A stretch of DNA of 38,205 nucleotides from Candidatus Binatia bacterium (lineage in GTDB: Bacteria; Desulfobacterota; Binatia; Bin18), in the NCBI GenBank assembly GCA_022824615.1, contig JAJDZM010000276.1, forward strand, positions 1 through 38,205, in the 5' to 3' direction. The translations under genes and the position numbers were made by a program. Under the pieces are notes generated by a model, which had not been told where the DNA came from, made no database searches, and worked only from the letters and a program-made list of their open reading frames with translations. Shown piece after piece: positions 16,222 to 24,000 of this stretch (the stretch's first letter is position 1; the number at the start of each line of letters is the position of its first letter).

Positions 16222-17001
16222 TCAGCCTTTCCGAAGGGGCGCAAGCGCTTCGGCGGCGCGCTGTGCCTCCCGGCGCAGCAGGATCAGATCCGTACCGTAC
16301 AAGAGATATTGCGCCCCACTCTCCACAATAGCCTCCATATTATCGGGTTGGGTCACTGCCGCAGCCGTGGCGATGCCCCGCTCGTGACACAGCGCATTAA
16401 CCCGGGCAGTCGCTTTGAGCAACTCGGGATTGTTGAATTGACCCGGCGCGCCCAGACTTTGGGCCAGGTCCTGATAGCCGACCAGGGTCAGGTCAATGCC
16501 GGGAATCAGAATCTCGTCCATATTCTCCACGGCTTCTCTGGTTTCGATGATCACGCCGAGCAAGGTGTTGGCATTGGCGTGCTGCATGGCCGTCTGTGTC
16601 TCCACGTCTTCATACCCGGTATTCGCTCCCAGATAGATGGCCGTCCCCCGCTTCCCCTCGGGGTGGTATTTGGCCAGCTCAATGAAGCGTTGCACCTCGG
16701 CTCCGGTTTTGACATGCGGCACAATCAGGCTCTGACAGCCGCAGTCGAGCAGACGTGTCACGTGCTCATACTCAAGATCAGGAATACGGACCACCGGAGT
16801 CATCCCGGCCGCATGGGCGTAGTCGCACAGATCGACCACCGTTTCCAGGTTGTAGGCCGAATGCTCGGTGCAGATCATGATGAAGTCCATGCCGGCCTGC
16901 GCCAGCGTATGGATGGCGCCACGGCTCTTGAGGTCCCATACCAGCGTTCCCAGAACACAGTCTCCGGCCTTGAGTGATCTTTTGAGTGCATTGTCTCGCA
17001 T
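16222..17001 (-). CDS. HpcH/HpaI-family aldolase
   Basis: 259 residues, usual family length. Key residues line up with E. coli HpaI: His47 after Glu46 (MICTEHSAYN), Arg72 (VVRIPD), Glu153 (GVIIETREAV) and Asp178 (GYQDLAQSLG), so metal binding and pyruvate-enolate chemistry are expected. Family members cleave or form 4-hydroxy-2-oxo acids, releasing pyruvate plus an aldehyde. GGAGGAG precedes the ATG. It is the first gene of the minus-strand group leading into the LLM oxidoreductase after about 105 bases. The exact hydroxy-oxo-acid substrate is not determined; HpaI, GarL and RhmA types are all possible. Confidence 0.9.
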   Translation of the reverse strand: MRDNALKRSLKAGDCVLGTLVWDLKSRGAIHTLAQAGMDFIMICTEHSAYNLETVVDLCDYAHAAGMTPVVRIPDLEYEHVTRLLDCGCQSLIVPHVKTGAEVQRFIELAKYHPEGKRGTAIYLGANTGYEDVETQTAMQHANANTLLGVIIETREAVENMDEILIPGIDLTLVGYQDLAQSLGAPGQFNNPELLKATARVNALCHERGIATAAAVTQPDNMEAIVESGAQYLLYGTDLILLRREAQRAAEALAPLRKG

Positions 17002-17162
17002 ACTGCTCTCCTCCTGTGAGAAGATTATTCTGCGGAGACGAGGGACGTGTCAAGGAACGCAAAGAAGAGATATGCTGCTTCAGACCTATGAACTTGAAAG
17101 ACCGAAAACGACCAGTCGTAATGGAATCCTCTCACACGCGGTGTACTTCTACCCCGAAACCA

Positions 17163-18104
17163 ATGCCGCGCCTGCTGTCTCCTGCTTCTCTTCTCTCTCT
17201 CCTTCTCTTTCTCTCGATCTCTGTCTCTCCGGCCCCTCACACTCGGGCCGATGTCATTGCGGCTATGGGGGCGAAGGAAATCCGCGCAAGCAGGACGCTG
17301 GTTGGAGCCGTCCAAACCGTACAGACGGAAAGAGTGTTGTTTGTGAACCCGCCCGGAGAGCCGGACACGTGGATTGAGGACGAACGAATACTTACGGCCC
17401 TCGCTCAGTACGGGAAGAGCGGAGCACTCACGGAAAGGACCGAGTACGCGCCTGACGGAGCGGTGATGGTCCGCGTCGTCCGCCAGTATAACCGGGCGCA
17501 TAAGCTGAATACCGAACAGTTGTATAATTCTCAGGGGGCGCTCTGGCGGAAGACCAGCCATGCCTATGATGAGGCAGGCCGTCTGACGCAGGCAGTGAGT
17601 ACCGACGTGGATGGTGATCTCTGGTTTCGGGATGTCTATACGTACACCACGGACGGGCAGCCGGCCCACATAGACCACCATGACCCGGACGGAACCTTTT
17701 TACATCGAGCCAGCTTTACCTACGATGGGGAAGGCCGGGTCGCCAAACGGTCCTTGTCCGATGCCGATGGCTCTCCGATCTCAAGCAACACGTACGTGTA
17801 TGATGCAGAGGGGAGAATCCAATCTGTCATCACCCACGGACGAAGCGGTGCACTGACGTCGCGCTGGGTATACACCTATGACGAGCACGGGAACGAACGG
17901 GAGTGGGTGGCGTTCGACAGGGATGGCACGATTCAGCGCAAAGAGGTCTATACCTATGAGTATGACATCCAAGGGAACTGGGTAAAGCAGATCACCGCAG
18001 AGTGGATTCCGGACGGTGAGGGAGGCTACCTCGAACCCGCCGAGGCGATCTATCGAACGATTACCTATTACCCGCAGGAAGGGGCTGAGGGCGTAGAGCG
18101 GTAG
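17163..18104 (+). CDS. Secreted YD/RHS-like repeat protein
   Basis: 313 residues from 17163, chosen because it gives a short signal peptide (MPRLLSPASLLSLLLFLSIS, cleavage probably near HTRA-DV); 17121 and 17088 are alternative in-frame Mets, and none has a clear ribosome site. The mature part consists of about six imperfect repeats of roughly 22 residues with a Y.YD..GR or Y.YD..G. core (HAYDEAGRL, FTYDGEGRV, YVYDAEGRI, YTYDEHGNE, YEYDIQGNW). YD repeats form the wound beta shell of RHS/teneurin proteins, but this protein is far too short for a shell and has no toxin or core domain. It is probably an exported beta-rich protein of unknown role. Confidence 0.75.
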   Translation: MPRLLSPASLLSLLLFLSISVSPAPHTRADVIAAMGAKEIRASRTLVGAVQTVQTERVLFVNPPGEPDTWIEDERILTALAQYGKSGALTERTEYAPDGAVMVRVVRQYNRAHKLNTEQLYNSQGALWRKTSHAYDEAGRLTQAVSTDVDGDLWFRDVYTYTTDGQPAHIDHHDPDGTFLHRASFTYDGEGRVAKRSLSDADGSPISSNTYVYDAEGRIQSVITHGRSGALTSRWVYTYDEHGNEREWVAFDRDGTIQRKEVYTYEYDIQGNWVKQITAEWIPDGEGGYLEPAEAIYRTITYYPQEGAEGVER

Positions 18105-18603
18105 ATAAAGTGAGGGACTATAAAGCAGATCAAGGAGAGACCGAGGCCCCTCCTTGGACGTGTGATGCAAATCAACTTATTGGACGGCTGGCGGGCTCTT
18201 TTGCCCTCACCCCATCCCCTCTCCCAGAGGGCTCACGACACGACCGTTTTACGGAAGCAAGGACCGGGTCCGTCCCATCCCCTCTTGGGAGGGGTGGCCC
18301 AACGGGCCGGGGTGGGTGTCCCCAGGCTGCTGAGAACGCAACATGCATCACATGTCCAGGGAGGGGATTTGCTGAGTCCTTCCCCTCGGATTCCCGGTCT
18401 CTGCAAAACTGTCGTGTACTCAGCTCCCTCTGGGAGAGGGCGGCCCGCAGAGCCTGCCCCGTACTTGATACGGGGGTCGGGTGAGGGCGCGAGCGGACGG
18501 CTCGTAGAGAGCAATCGACACAATATGCATTACACAATCCCCCTCAGTCCCCCTTATTAGGGGGGAAGCCTGACCTGAGCAGAGTCGAAGGGCGCCGGCC
18601 GGC
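18105..18603. repeat. Island of nested repeats without genes
   Basis: About 500 bases without a credible gene. It holds a partial inverted copy (18147-18169) of the 80-nt repeat, the 80-nt repeat itself (18277-18356), a CCCTCT-GGG-AGAGGG-type hairpin near 18424-18438, the element GCCTGCCCCGTACTTGATAC followed by GGGGGTCGGGTGAGGG (about 18449-18486), which recurs inverted near 24730-24765, a CCCCCT/TATT/AGGGGG hairpin (18549-18566), and an inverted CCCTTCGACT-type element (18572-18596). The short open frames here are repeat-derived. Confidence 0.8.
18277..18356 (+). repeat. 80-nt repeat, left copy
   Basis: By hand alignment it matches the reverse complement of 24776-24855 with five mismatches in 80 positions and no gaps. 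The shared core includes GGGTGGCCCAACGGGCCGGG and GCTGAGAACGCAACATGCAT. The two inverted copies bracket the coiled-coil gene and the two surface-protein genes. Confidence 0.9.
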
Positions 18604-19068
18604 TCAGCCCGGCAGGAGTTTGAGCAGGGCCACAATGACGCCACCCTGGGCAATCAGCGCGCCCGTCATCCACTTGAGCAGGTCGGATTTCACCTCGGCC
18701 AGCCCGGCCTTGGTCTCTTGGCGTAGCGCTTCTATCTCGACCTTAGTCTCCTGCCGCAGCGCTTCCAGCCCGGTCCTGGTCTCTTGGCGCAAGACCTCGA
18801 TCTCCCGCCGTACCCCGGCTATGTCCGCCTTGGTTTCCTGGCGCAAGACCTCGATCTCCCGCCGTACTCCGGCAATGTCGGCCTTGGTTTCCTGCCGCAG
18901 GGCTTCTATGTCGCGCTGGATGGCCGCCACGTCGGCCTGGGTGGCCAGGTTGGTGTTGAGCAGATGGACCTGCTCATCGGCCAGCACTTCGGCCTGCTGC
19001 TCCGTAAAGCCGTTCGCCGTCAGATGCTTGACGAACCGATGGGTATCAAACGCCAGCGCTTCCGCCAT
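18604..19068 (-). CDS. DUF1640/CCDC90-like coiled-coil membrane-anchored protein
   Basis: 154 residues from the ATG at 19068, which starts the conserved N-terminus MAEALAFDTHRFVKHLTANG typical of this family; the frame is open to 19113. After a helical head (FTEQQAEVLADEQ) comes a long heptad coiled coil made of near-identical 18-residue units (REIEVLRQETKADIAGVR twice in a row, then degenerating LEALRQETK units). A C-terminal hydrophobic helix (LIAQGGVIVALLKLLPG) should anchor it in a membrane. The bacterial family is small and uncharacterised; eukaryotic relatives include the mitochondrial calcium uniporter regulator MCUR1. The repeats are nearly identical at DNA level, so the coil length may vary by slippage. 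It is antisense to its neighbours. Confidence 0.8.
   Translation of the reverse strand: MAEALAFDTHRFVKHLTANGFTEQQAEVLADEQVHLLNTNLATQADVAAIQRDIEALRQETKADIAGVRREIEVLRQETKADIAGVRREIEVLRQETRTGLEALRQETKVEIEALRQETKAGLAEVKSDLLKWMTGALIAQGGVIVALLKLLPG
18775..18893 (-). repeat. Tandem 54-nt coding repeat in the coiled-coil gene
   Basis: Two adjacent, nearly identical 54-base units each encode an 18-residue coiled-coil segment, flanked by more diverged partial units. The unit is in phase with translation, so unit gain or loss would lengthen or shorten the coil without breaking the frame. Confidence 0.8.
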
Positions 19069-19155
19069 AGCCCCCGACTCTAGCACAATCCCCCCCCGCC
19101 CCGCAGCCCCCACCTTTTTTCCTTCTGCCTTCTGCCTTTTCCCCTCCCTCTCCCC

Positions 19156-19184
19156 TTGACAGCCGTCCTCTCATCTTGTAGGTA
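19156..19184 (+). promoter_or_regulatory. Candidate sigma70-type promoter for the surface-protein genes
   Basis: A perfect TTGACA (19156-19161), a 17-base spacer and TAGGTA (19179-19184), about 80 bases before the ATG at 19267. The -35 is consensus; the -10 keeps the first T, the A and the last A. It lies between the divergent coiled-coil gene and the first surface-protein gene. Confidence 0.5.
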
Positions 19185-19266
19185 AGATGCAGTTGTAATC
19201 GAACTGTATTATCGGACGTTCGTAGCCCTTTTTGTTCACCCCTAACCCCAGAGGAGAGAGAAACTG

Positions 19267-20931
19267 ATGCGTATACTTTCCCGATTCCAACCCCTGACCC
19301 TGGCCACCGTGCTGGCACTGTGGAGTGTCGGCACAACCTCCGCCCAAACCACCCCCGAAGCCTGTAACCCCAACCCGGCAGATGAAGTCGCCTCGTCGCT
19401 GGTCAATGGGAGCCAGAAGCACCTCGCCCTCTTCGATGCCTATTGGGACTATGATGACGACGCCGATGATCCCAATTCCAAAACCCTGATCAACAACCCC
19501 TGCCCGCCGCTGGTGGTGCACCATCCGGGAGAAGACGATGGTTTTGGCAATGTCACGCCAGAAACAACCACCCGCAACCCCTCCGACATCGACATCGGAC
19601 ACACCATCATCCATATTCCTTCCTCAGAGCTTCAGCGGGCAGCGGCGGGAGATGACCCTGCTGTCCGGTCGTTCAAGCGGACCGTGGAGGCTGACGGCAC
19701 GGGAGATTACGACGGCGCCAATTACAATTTCCTGCGCCAGCACGATCCGCTACCAAAGGAGAATGAATCCGATCCAGATAAGTGGGCTGTGTGGGTTGTC
19801 CCGAGTTGCGAGGAAGAGGAGGAAAGGGGGCCTCATGACCCGGGCCCGACTGCCCTCGACCCGCCCCTTTGCCTGGGCTTTTCCGCCGGCCTCCTGCAAG
19901 CTGGGGACTGGAACGGGGATATCCAGTATGAGTTCGAGGCCATTCGAGAACCGGGCCACGCCACGACAGGCTATGGCGACTTCTTTGTCTTCCATGTCGA
20001 GAATGGCGAGCCTGAGATCAAGTGGCGCACCGACGAGGCCGACACCAACGCCTATCACATTACCCCCGGCACCTACGACCACGCCTACTGGGCCTTCACC
20101 GAGCCCGGCACCTACGTGTTTCACGTCCAGGTCAAAGGCCATCCCAATCCTGCGCCGAGCGTCGGCGATCCCCTCATTGAGGCCACGACCGTTACCAGCG
20201 AAGTGCGGCGCTACACCTTCCACGTGGGCGATTTGGCGGTCAATCATGACCCGGTCTTCGAGGTAGAACGGTCGGTGTCAGAGAACGCCACCGGCGGCAC
20301 CCCCGTCGGCGCGCCCATCGTGGTGCACGACCTGGATGCCACCACCCTGTGTTTCGCCCTGGCCGGCCCCGGCGCCCAGAACTTTACCCTTGCAGGCACG
20401 ACGGGCACCGAGGAATGCGGCACCCTGACCGCCGTCACCGAGAACGCCGACGGACAGATGGGCGCACAGATCATCGTGAGGGAGCGCTCCTACCTGGACT
20501 ACGAGACCCACCCGGCGTATGACCTGCGGCTGCAAGTGACCGACGGCCAAGACCCGGAGAGCAACCTCGACCCGTCCATTGACGACAGCATCGCGGTACA
20601 TCTCGCCGTGAATGATGGGCCGGAGAACGTGCGCGGCTCTGGGCTCACCCTGCATGCGCCTGCATCTGCCACGGCGGGAGAGTCGATTACCTTGTCGGCG
20701 TCGTTTGTGGGCGGCTGGCCGACACACCCGGGAGACATCAGGTTCCGGTGGCACCGCCGCGTCGCCGGTGGGGTCGCCGAGACCGGGCCGATGACGGTCG
20801 GGGTCGCCCAGCACACCGAGACGTTCGACCGGAGCGGGGCGGTGGAGTACTCGGTGGCGGCGCAGTGGCGGGAAGAGAATAACTCGGAGAGGCGGATGCA
20901 ATCCGACTGGGTAACGGTCCACTGGCAATAA
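19267..20931 (+). CDS. Secreted surface protein with choice-of-anchor-M-like and cadherin-like regions
   Basis: 554 residues with a signal peptide (cleavage near TTSA-QT) and GAGGAGAG ten bases before the ATG. The N-terminal third contains an acidic stretch (DYDDDADDPNSK). Residues about 205-320 (GDFFVFHVENGEPEIKW, then YDHAYWAFTEPGTYVFHVQV) resemble the choice-of-anchor M / TIGR03769 repeat of actinobacterial surface proteins. Residues about 330-450 look cadherin-like (VSENATGGTPVG, YDLRLQVTDGQDP), and the last 100 residues form an Ig-like strand set (ATAGESITLSASF). No LPXTG, PEP-CTERM or lipobox is present, so attachment is unclear. The next gene shares the RRYTFHVG/ETYTFHVG module, so the two are probably partners. 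Function unknown. Confidence 0.75.
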   Translation: MRILSRFQPLTLATVLALWSVGTTSAQTTPEACNPNPADEVASSLVNGSQKHLALFDAYWDYDDDADDPNSKTLINNPCPPLVVHHPGEDDGFGNVTPETTTRNPSDIDIGHTIIHIPSSELQRAAAGDDPAVRSFKRTVEADGTGDYDGANYNFLRQHDPLPKENESDPDKWAVWVVPSCEEEEERGPHDPGPTALDPPLCLGFSAGLLQAGDWNGDIQYEFEAIREPGHATTGYGDFFVFHVENGEPEIKWRTDEADTNAYHITPGTYDHAYWAFTEPGTYVFHVQVKGHPNPAPSVGDPLIEATTVTSEVRRYTFHVGDLAVNHDPVFEVERSVSENATGGTPVGAPIVVHDLDATTLCFALAGPGAQNFTLAGTTGTEECGTLTAVTENADGQMGAQIIVRERSYLDYETHPAYDLRLQVTDGQDPESNLDPSIDDSIAVHLAVNDGPENVRGSGLTLHAPASATAGESITLSASFVGGWPTHPGDIRFRWHRRVAGGVAETGPMTVGVAQHTETFDRSGAVEYSVAAQWREENNSERRMQSDWVTVHWQ

Positions 20932-20947
20932 GGCAACAGATGTAAAC

Positions 20948-21006
20948 GCCGCCCCCTGTCCGACCCTGGGTCCTGGCCCGGGGTTGGGGCAGCGGGGCGG
21001 CCTTTT
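20948..21006 (+). terminator. Terminator-like hairpin between the two surface-protein genes
   Basis: GCCGCCCC-CTGTCC pairs with GGGGCAG-C-GGGGCGGC (one bulged base) around a GC-rich loop and is followed by CTTTT. It lies 17 bases after the first gene's stop and only 12 bases before the next ATG. It could end the first transcript or act as an attenuator for the second gene. Confidence 0.55.
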
Positions 21007-21018
21007 ACCCCCAAGATC

Positions 21019-24000
21019 ATGTTTCGTTTCTGGCTACCGCTGTTCTTCCTTGGCGCACTTCTGGGCGGCGCGGTGGCCGGCCCTGGCACGGTGCAGGCGC
21101 AAGGGCACCCCGCCGACCTGGCCGTCAGCATAGCGGTGCCCGCCGCACCAGACAGCCACGGCGTCTCAGGTCCAACCATTACCCTTACCAACAGGGGGTC
21201 CGACCCTGTGTATGCAGTAGAAGTGGTGATTGAGGCGGACAATATCTCGCTGGATCCGGCGCTCATCATACCGGTACCCCGGGAGATCCCAATACCGCCG
21301 ATAGGCCGCGTTGTGCTCCGTGATGCCAAGTTGATCTGGAGTATTGCCTGGCTGCCGGGGAGGAGCGTATACGCTTACCACGTCCTCCCCGCATCAACGA
21401 CGGGGATACGAGTGGTGCAATATGTGGCCACCGTCAGCAGTCCCCGTGTTCTTGAGCCCCAGAACAACAACCGCGCCGAAGTCTGGCAGGTGAGAATAGA
21501 TGTCCTAAAGAGGATCCCGGCGGTCCCGGACTACGCTGTCTCGGTAGCCGTTGACGATCATTTCCCGCAGCCCGGAGAAAGCGTGACCTTTACCATTGAA
21601 GGGCGGATTTCGACAGCAGGAGCAACCCCCGCAGACGACGACAATACTCTCAGAAATGCTCAGGTGGCCATCCCTCTGCCTGCGGGGCTGACCTACTCAA
21701 GTGATGTCGCTCCAGCAGGCACCAGCTATGATCCCAGCACCGGGATATGGACCATTGACGCCGGTGGGATATGGACCGTTAACGAACGGCGCATTCGCCC
21801 CCCCCCCAAGATAATCGCTCGCACGCTGACGCTGACGCTGACGGCGACGCGGGACGCCGATACCGTGCTGACTGAGCAATGCGTGACCGCGGAACTCTCG
21901 GCCAAGCCCCCGGAACCAATCGGCCAAACGGCGGACAACCGGGCCAAGCTGTGTCTGGGCGCCGCGCCCCATCTGTTCCAGAGTGGACGGGTTGATACCT
22001 TCACGACCTATCCCTGTGTCGGGGATACCGACGCTCCCTGTGATGCCACAGACGACGTGCGGGTGCGGGCCGTCGACCAGACCCGCTCGCCCCCACGCAT
22101 CCTGCTCCCTGGCACAACCGTCATCCAGGTCCAGGAGAAACCCGCCCGCACATACGACGGCCACACACATAATGGCAACCTGCAAAGCGTCAACGATGCC
22201 ACCACCGTGTCCTGGCAGACGATTATAGCCGAAATACATGGCGGTGACATCGAGTATAATCGTTCTCCAGAGCACGGCGTATGGATTGCCTGGTCTCGTG
22301 TCCCTTTCAACGATCAACTGACCAGTTGGCAAAACCTCCGCCTCACCTTCACGGCCTCTGATGGAAATGGAGGTAGCCCGCCAGGCAAGGTGCATCTCCG
22401 GAACGCGGACAACAACCGAGCCGTATTTATGTTGAATGGCGGAAATTCGTACACGCATTCGATAGGTCCACTGAACCTGAGCAGTGCGCTAGCCGCCCCA
22501 ATCTTCTGGTACGCCGAGTTTGAGAAGCTGGGCACCTATATCGTGGAGTACACCGCTATCGCCACCCACGCCACCCTCCCCGGCGACTGCGACACCGATA
22601 ACGACAACACCAACGACGCCTTCTGCGCCACCGAGACCTACACCTTCCACGTCGGCCCCATCGCCGACCTCGAAGTCCGGAGTGGCGCCCCCAGCCCCGA
22701 TGCCACCGGCAGCCATCTGACCATCGAAGCCCTCAACCACGGCCCCGACACTGCCGAAGGCGTCCAGGTCACCAACCTGCCCCAGAACGCCGCCGTGGCC
22801 TACATCAGCCAGGGCAACTACCACCCCAGCACCGGCCGCTGGGACCTCAGCACCCTCCAGACCGCCGGCTACCGCCGCGCCGCCGGCCGCGCCTCCGCCG
22901 CCACCCTGGTCCTGGCCACCACGGAATCCGCCCCTGCGGCCACCATCGCCAGCACCCAAGACTACACCGTCTGCATCGGCAGCGACGGCAGCGACCTCGC
23001 CCACGCCACCCAGGCAGTCTGCGAAGCCGACACCGCCAACGGCGGCAGTTGGCATACCGCGCCGTACTACGACCTCGACCCGGACAACAACACCGCCGCC
23101 CTGACCGCCCACGCCCGCGGCAGCAGCCCCGCCACCCTGACCCTCGACGAAACCCGGCCCGGCGCCGTCACCCTGACCTGGACCACCCAGCCCGGGGCCG
23201 CCACCTACGGGATTGAATTCTCCACCGACGGAGAAACCTGGGACTCCCTGACCGCCGGCCTGACCACCCCCCGCTACACCTACACCGGCTCCCTGCCCAT
23301 CAGTTCCACCCAGCACTACCGGGTGTACGCCGTCAACGAAGCCGGCGAGCGCAGCCGCCCGCTGGCCACCGCCACGAGCAGCCCCAAAGTCATCACCCGC
23401 ACCGTCATCCGCACCGGCGGCGGCGGGGGCGGCAGCGCCGCCGATGCGTCCCCCACCGGGCCGAGCCGGCTGCGGGCCACCCCCCGCGGGCCGACCCGCC
23501 TGCTCCTGTACTGGAGCGGCCCGCGGCACCTCTACGGCGAGGCCATCACCTCCTACGAACTCGAAGTCTCCCCCGACGGCGACCACTGGACCACCGTAGC
23601 CCCCTATATCGAAGTGGCCCGCCCCACCCGCAGCGGCGAACAATCCGCCACCAAATACACCCACACCGGCCTCACCCCGGCCACCACCTACCACTACCGG
23701 GTGTATGCCCACAATCGCCGGGGCCGCAGCCTGGCGTCCGCGGTGGCCTCCGCCACCACCGACGACCCGCGGGTGCTGACCGGCTATTTAGAGAACCCCG
23801 CGCCCGGCTCCTTTCAGAGCGGCCTGGGGATGATCCACGGCTGGGAGTGTGACGCCGACGAAGTCGTCGTGCAGATCAACGGCACGCCCTCCCCGGCCAT
23901 CACCGGCACCCCCCGGCCCGACACCCAGGGCGTGTGTGGCGACACCGACAACGGCTTTGAACACTTGCTCAACTGGAACGCCCTTGGCGACGGCCGGCAC

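Noticed and set aside
15853-16977. A 374-codon plus-strand open frame opposite the LLM and aldolase genes
   Set aside because: Antisense shadow of two genes with intact catalytic motifs.
18110-18560. Short open frames of 120-130 codons between 18105 and 18603
   Set aside because: Made of repeat sequence on both strands, no ribosome sites, no protein pattern.
18775-18893. Regular repeats that could suggest a CRISPR array
   Set aside because: The 54-nt units are adjacent with no unique spacers and encode an in-frame coiled coil.
22489-23712. A 407-codon minus-strand open frame rich in Gly, Val and Ala
   Set aside because: Antisense to the large surface gene in its most GC-rich part, where stop codons are rare; low-complexity translation with no recognisable domain.
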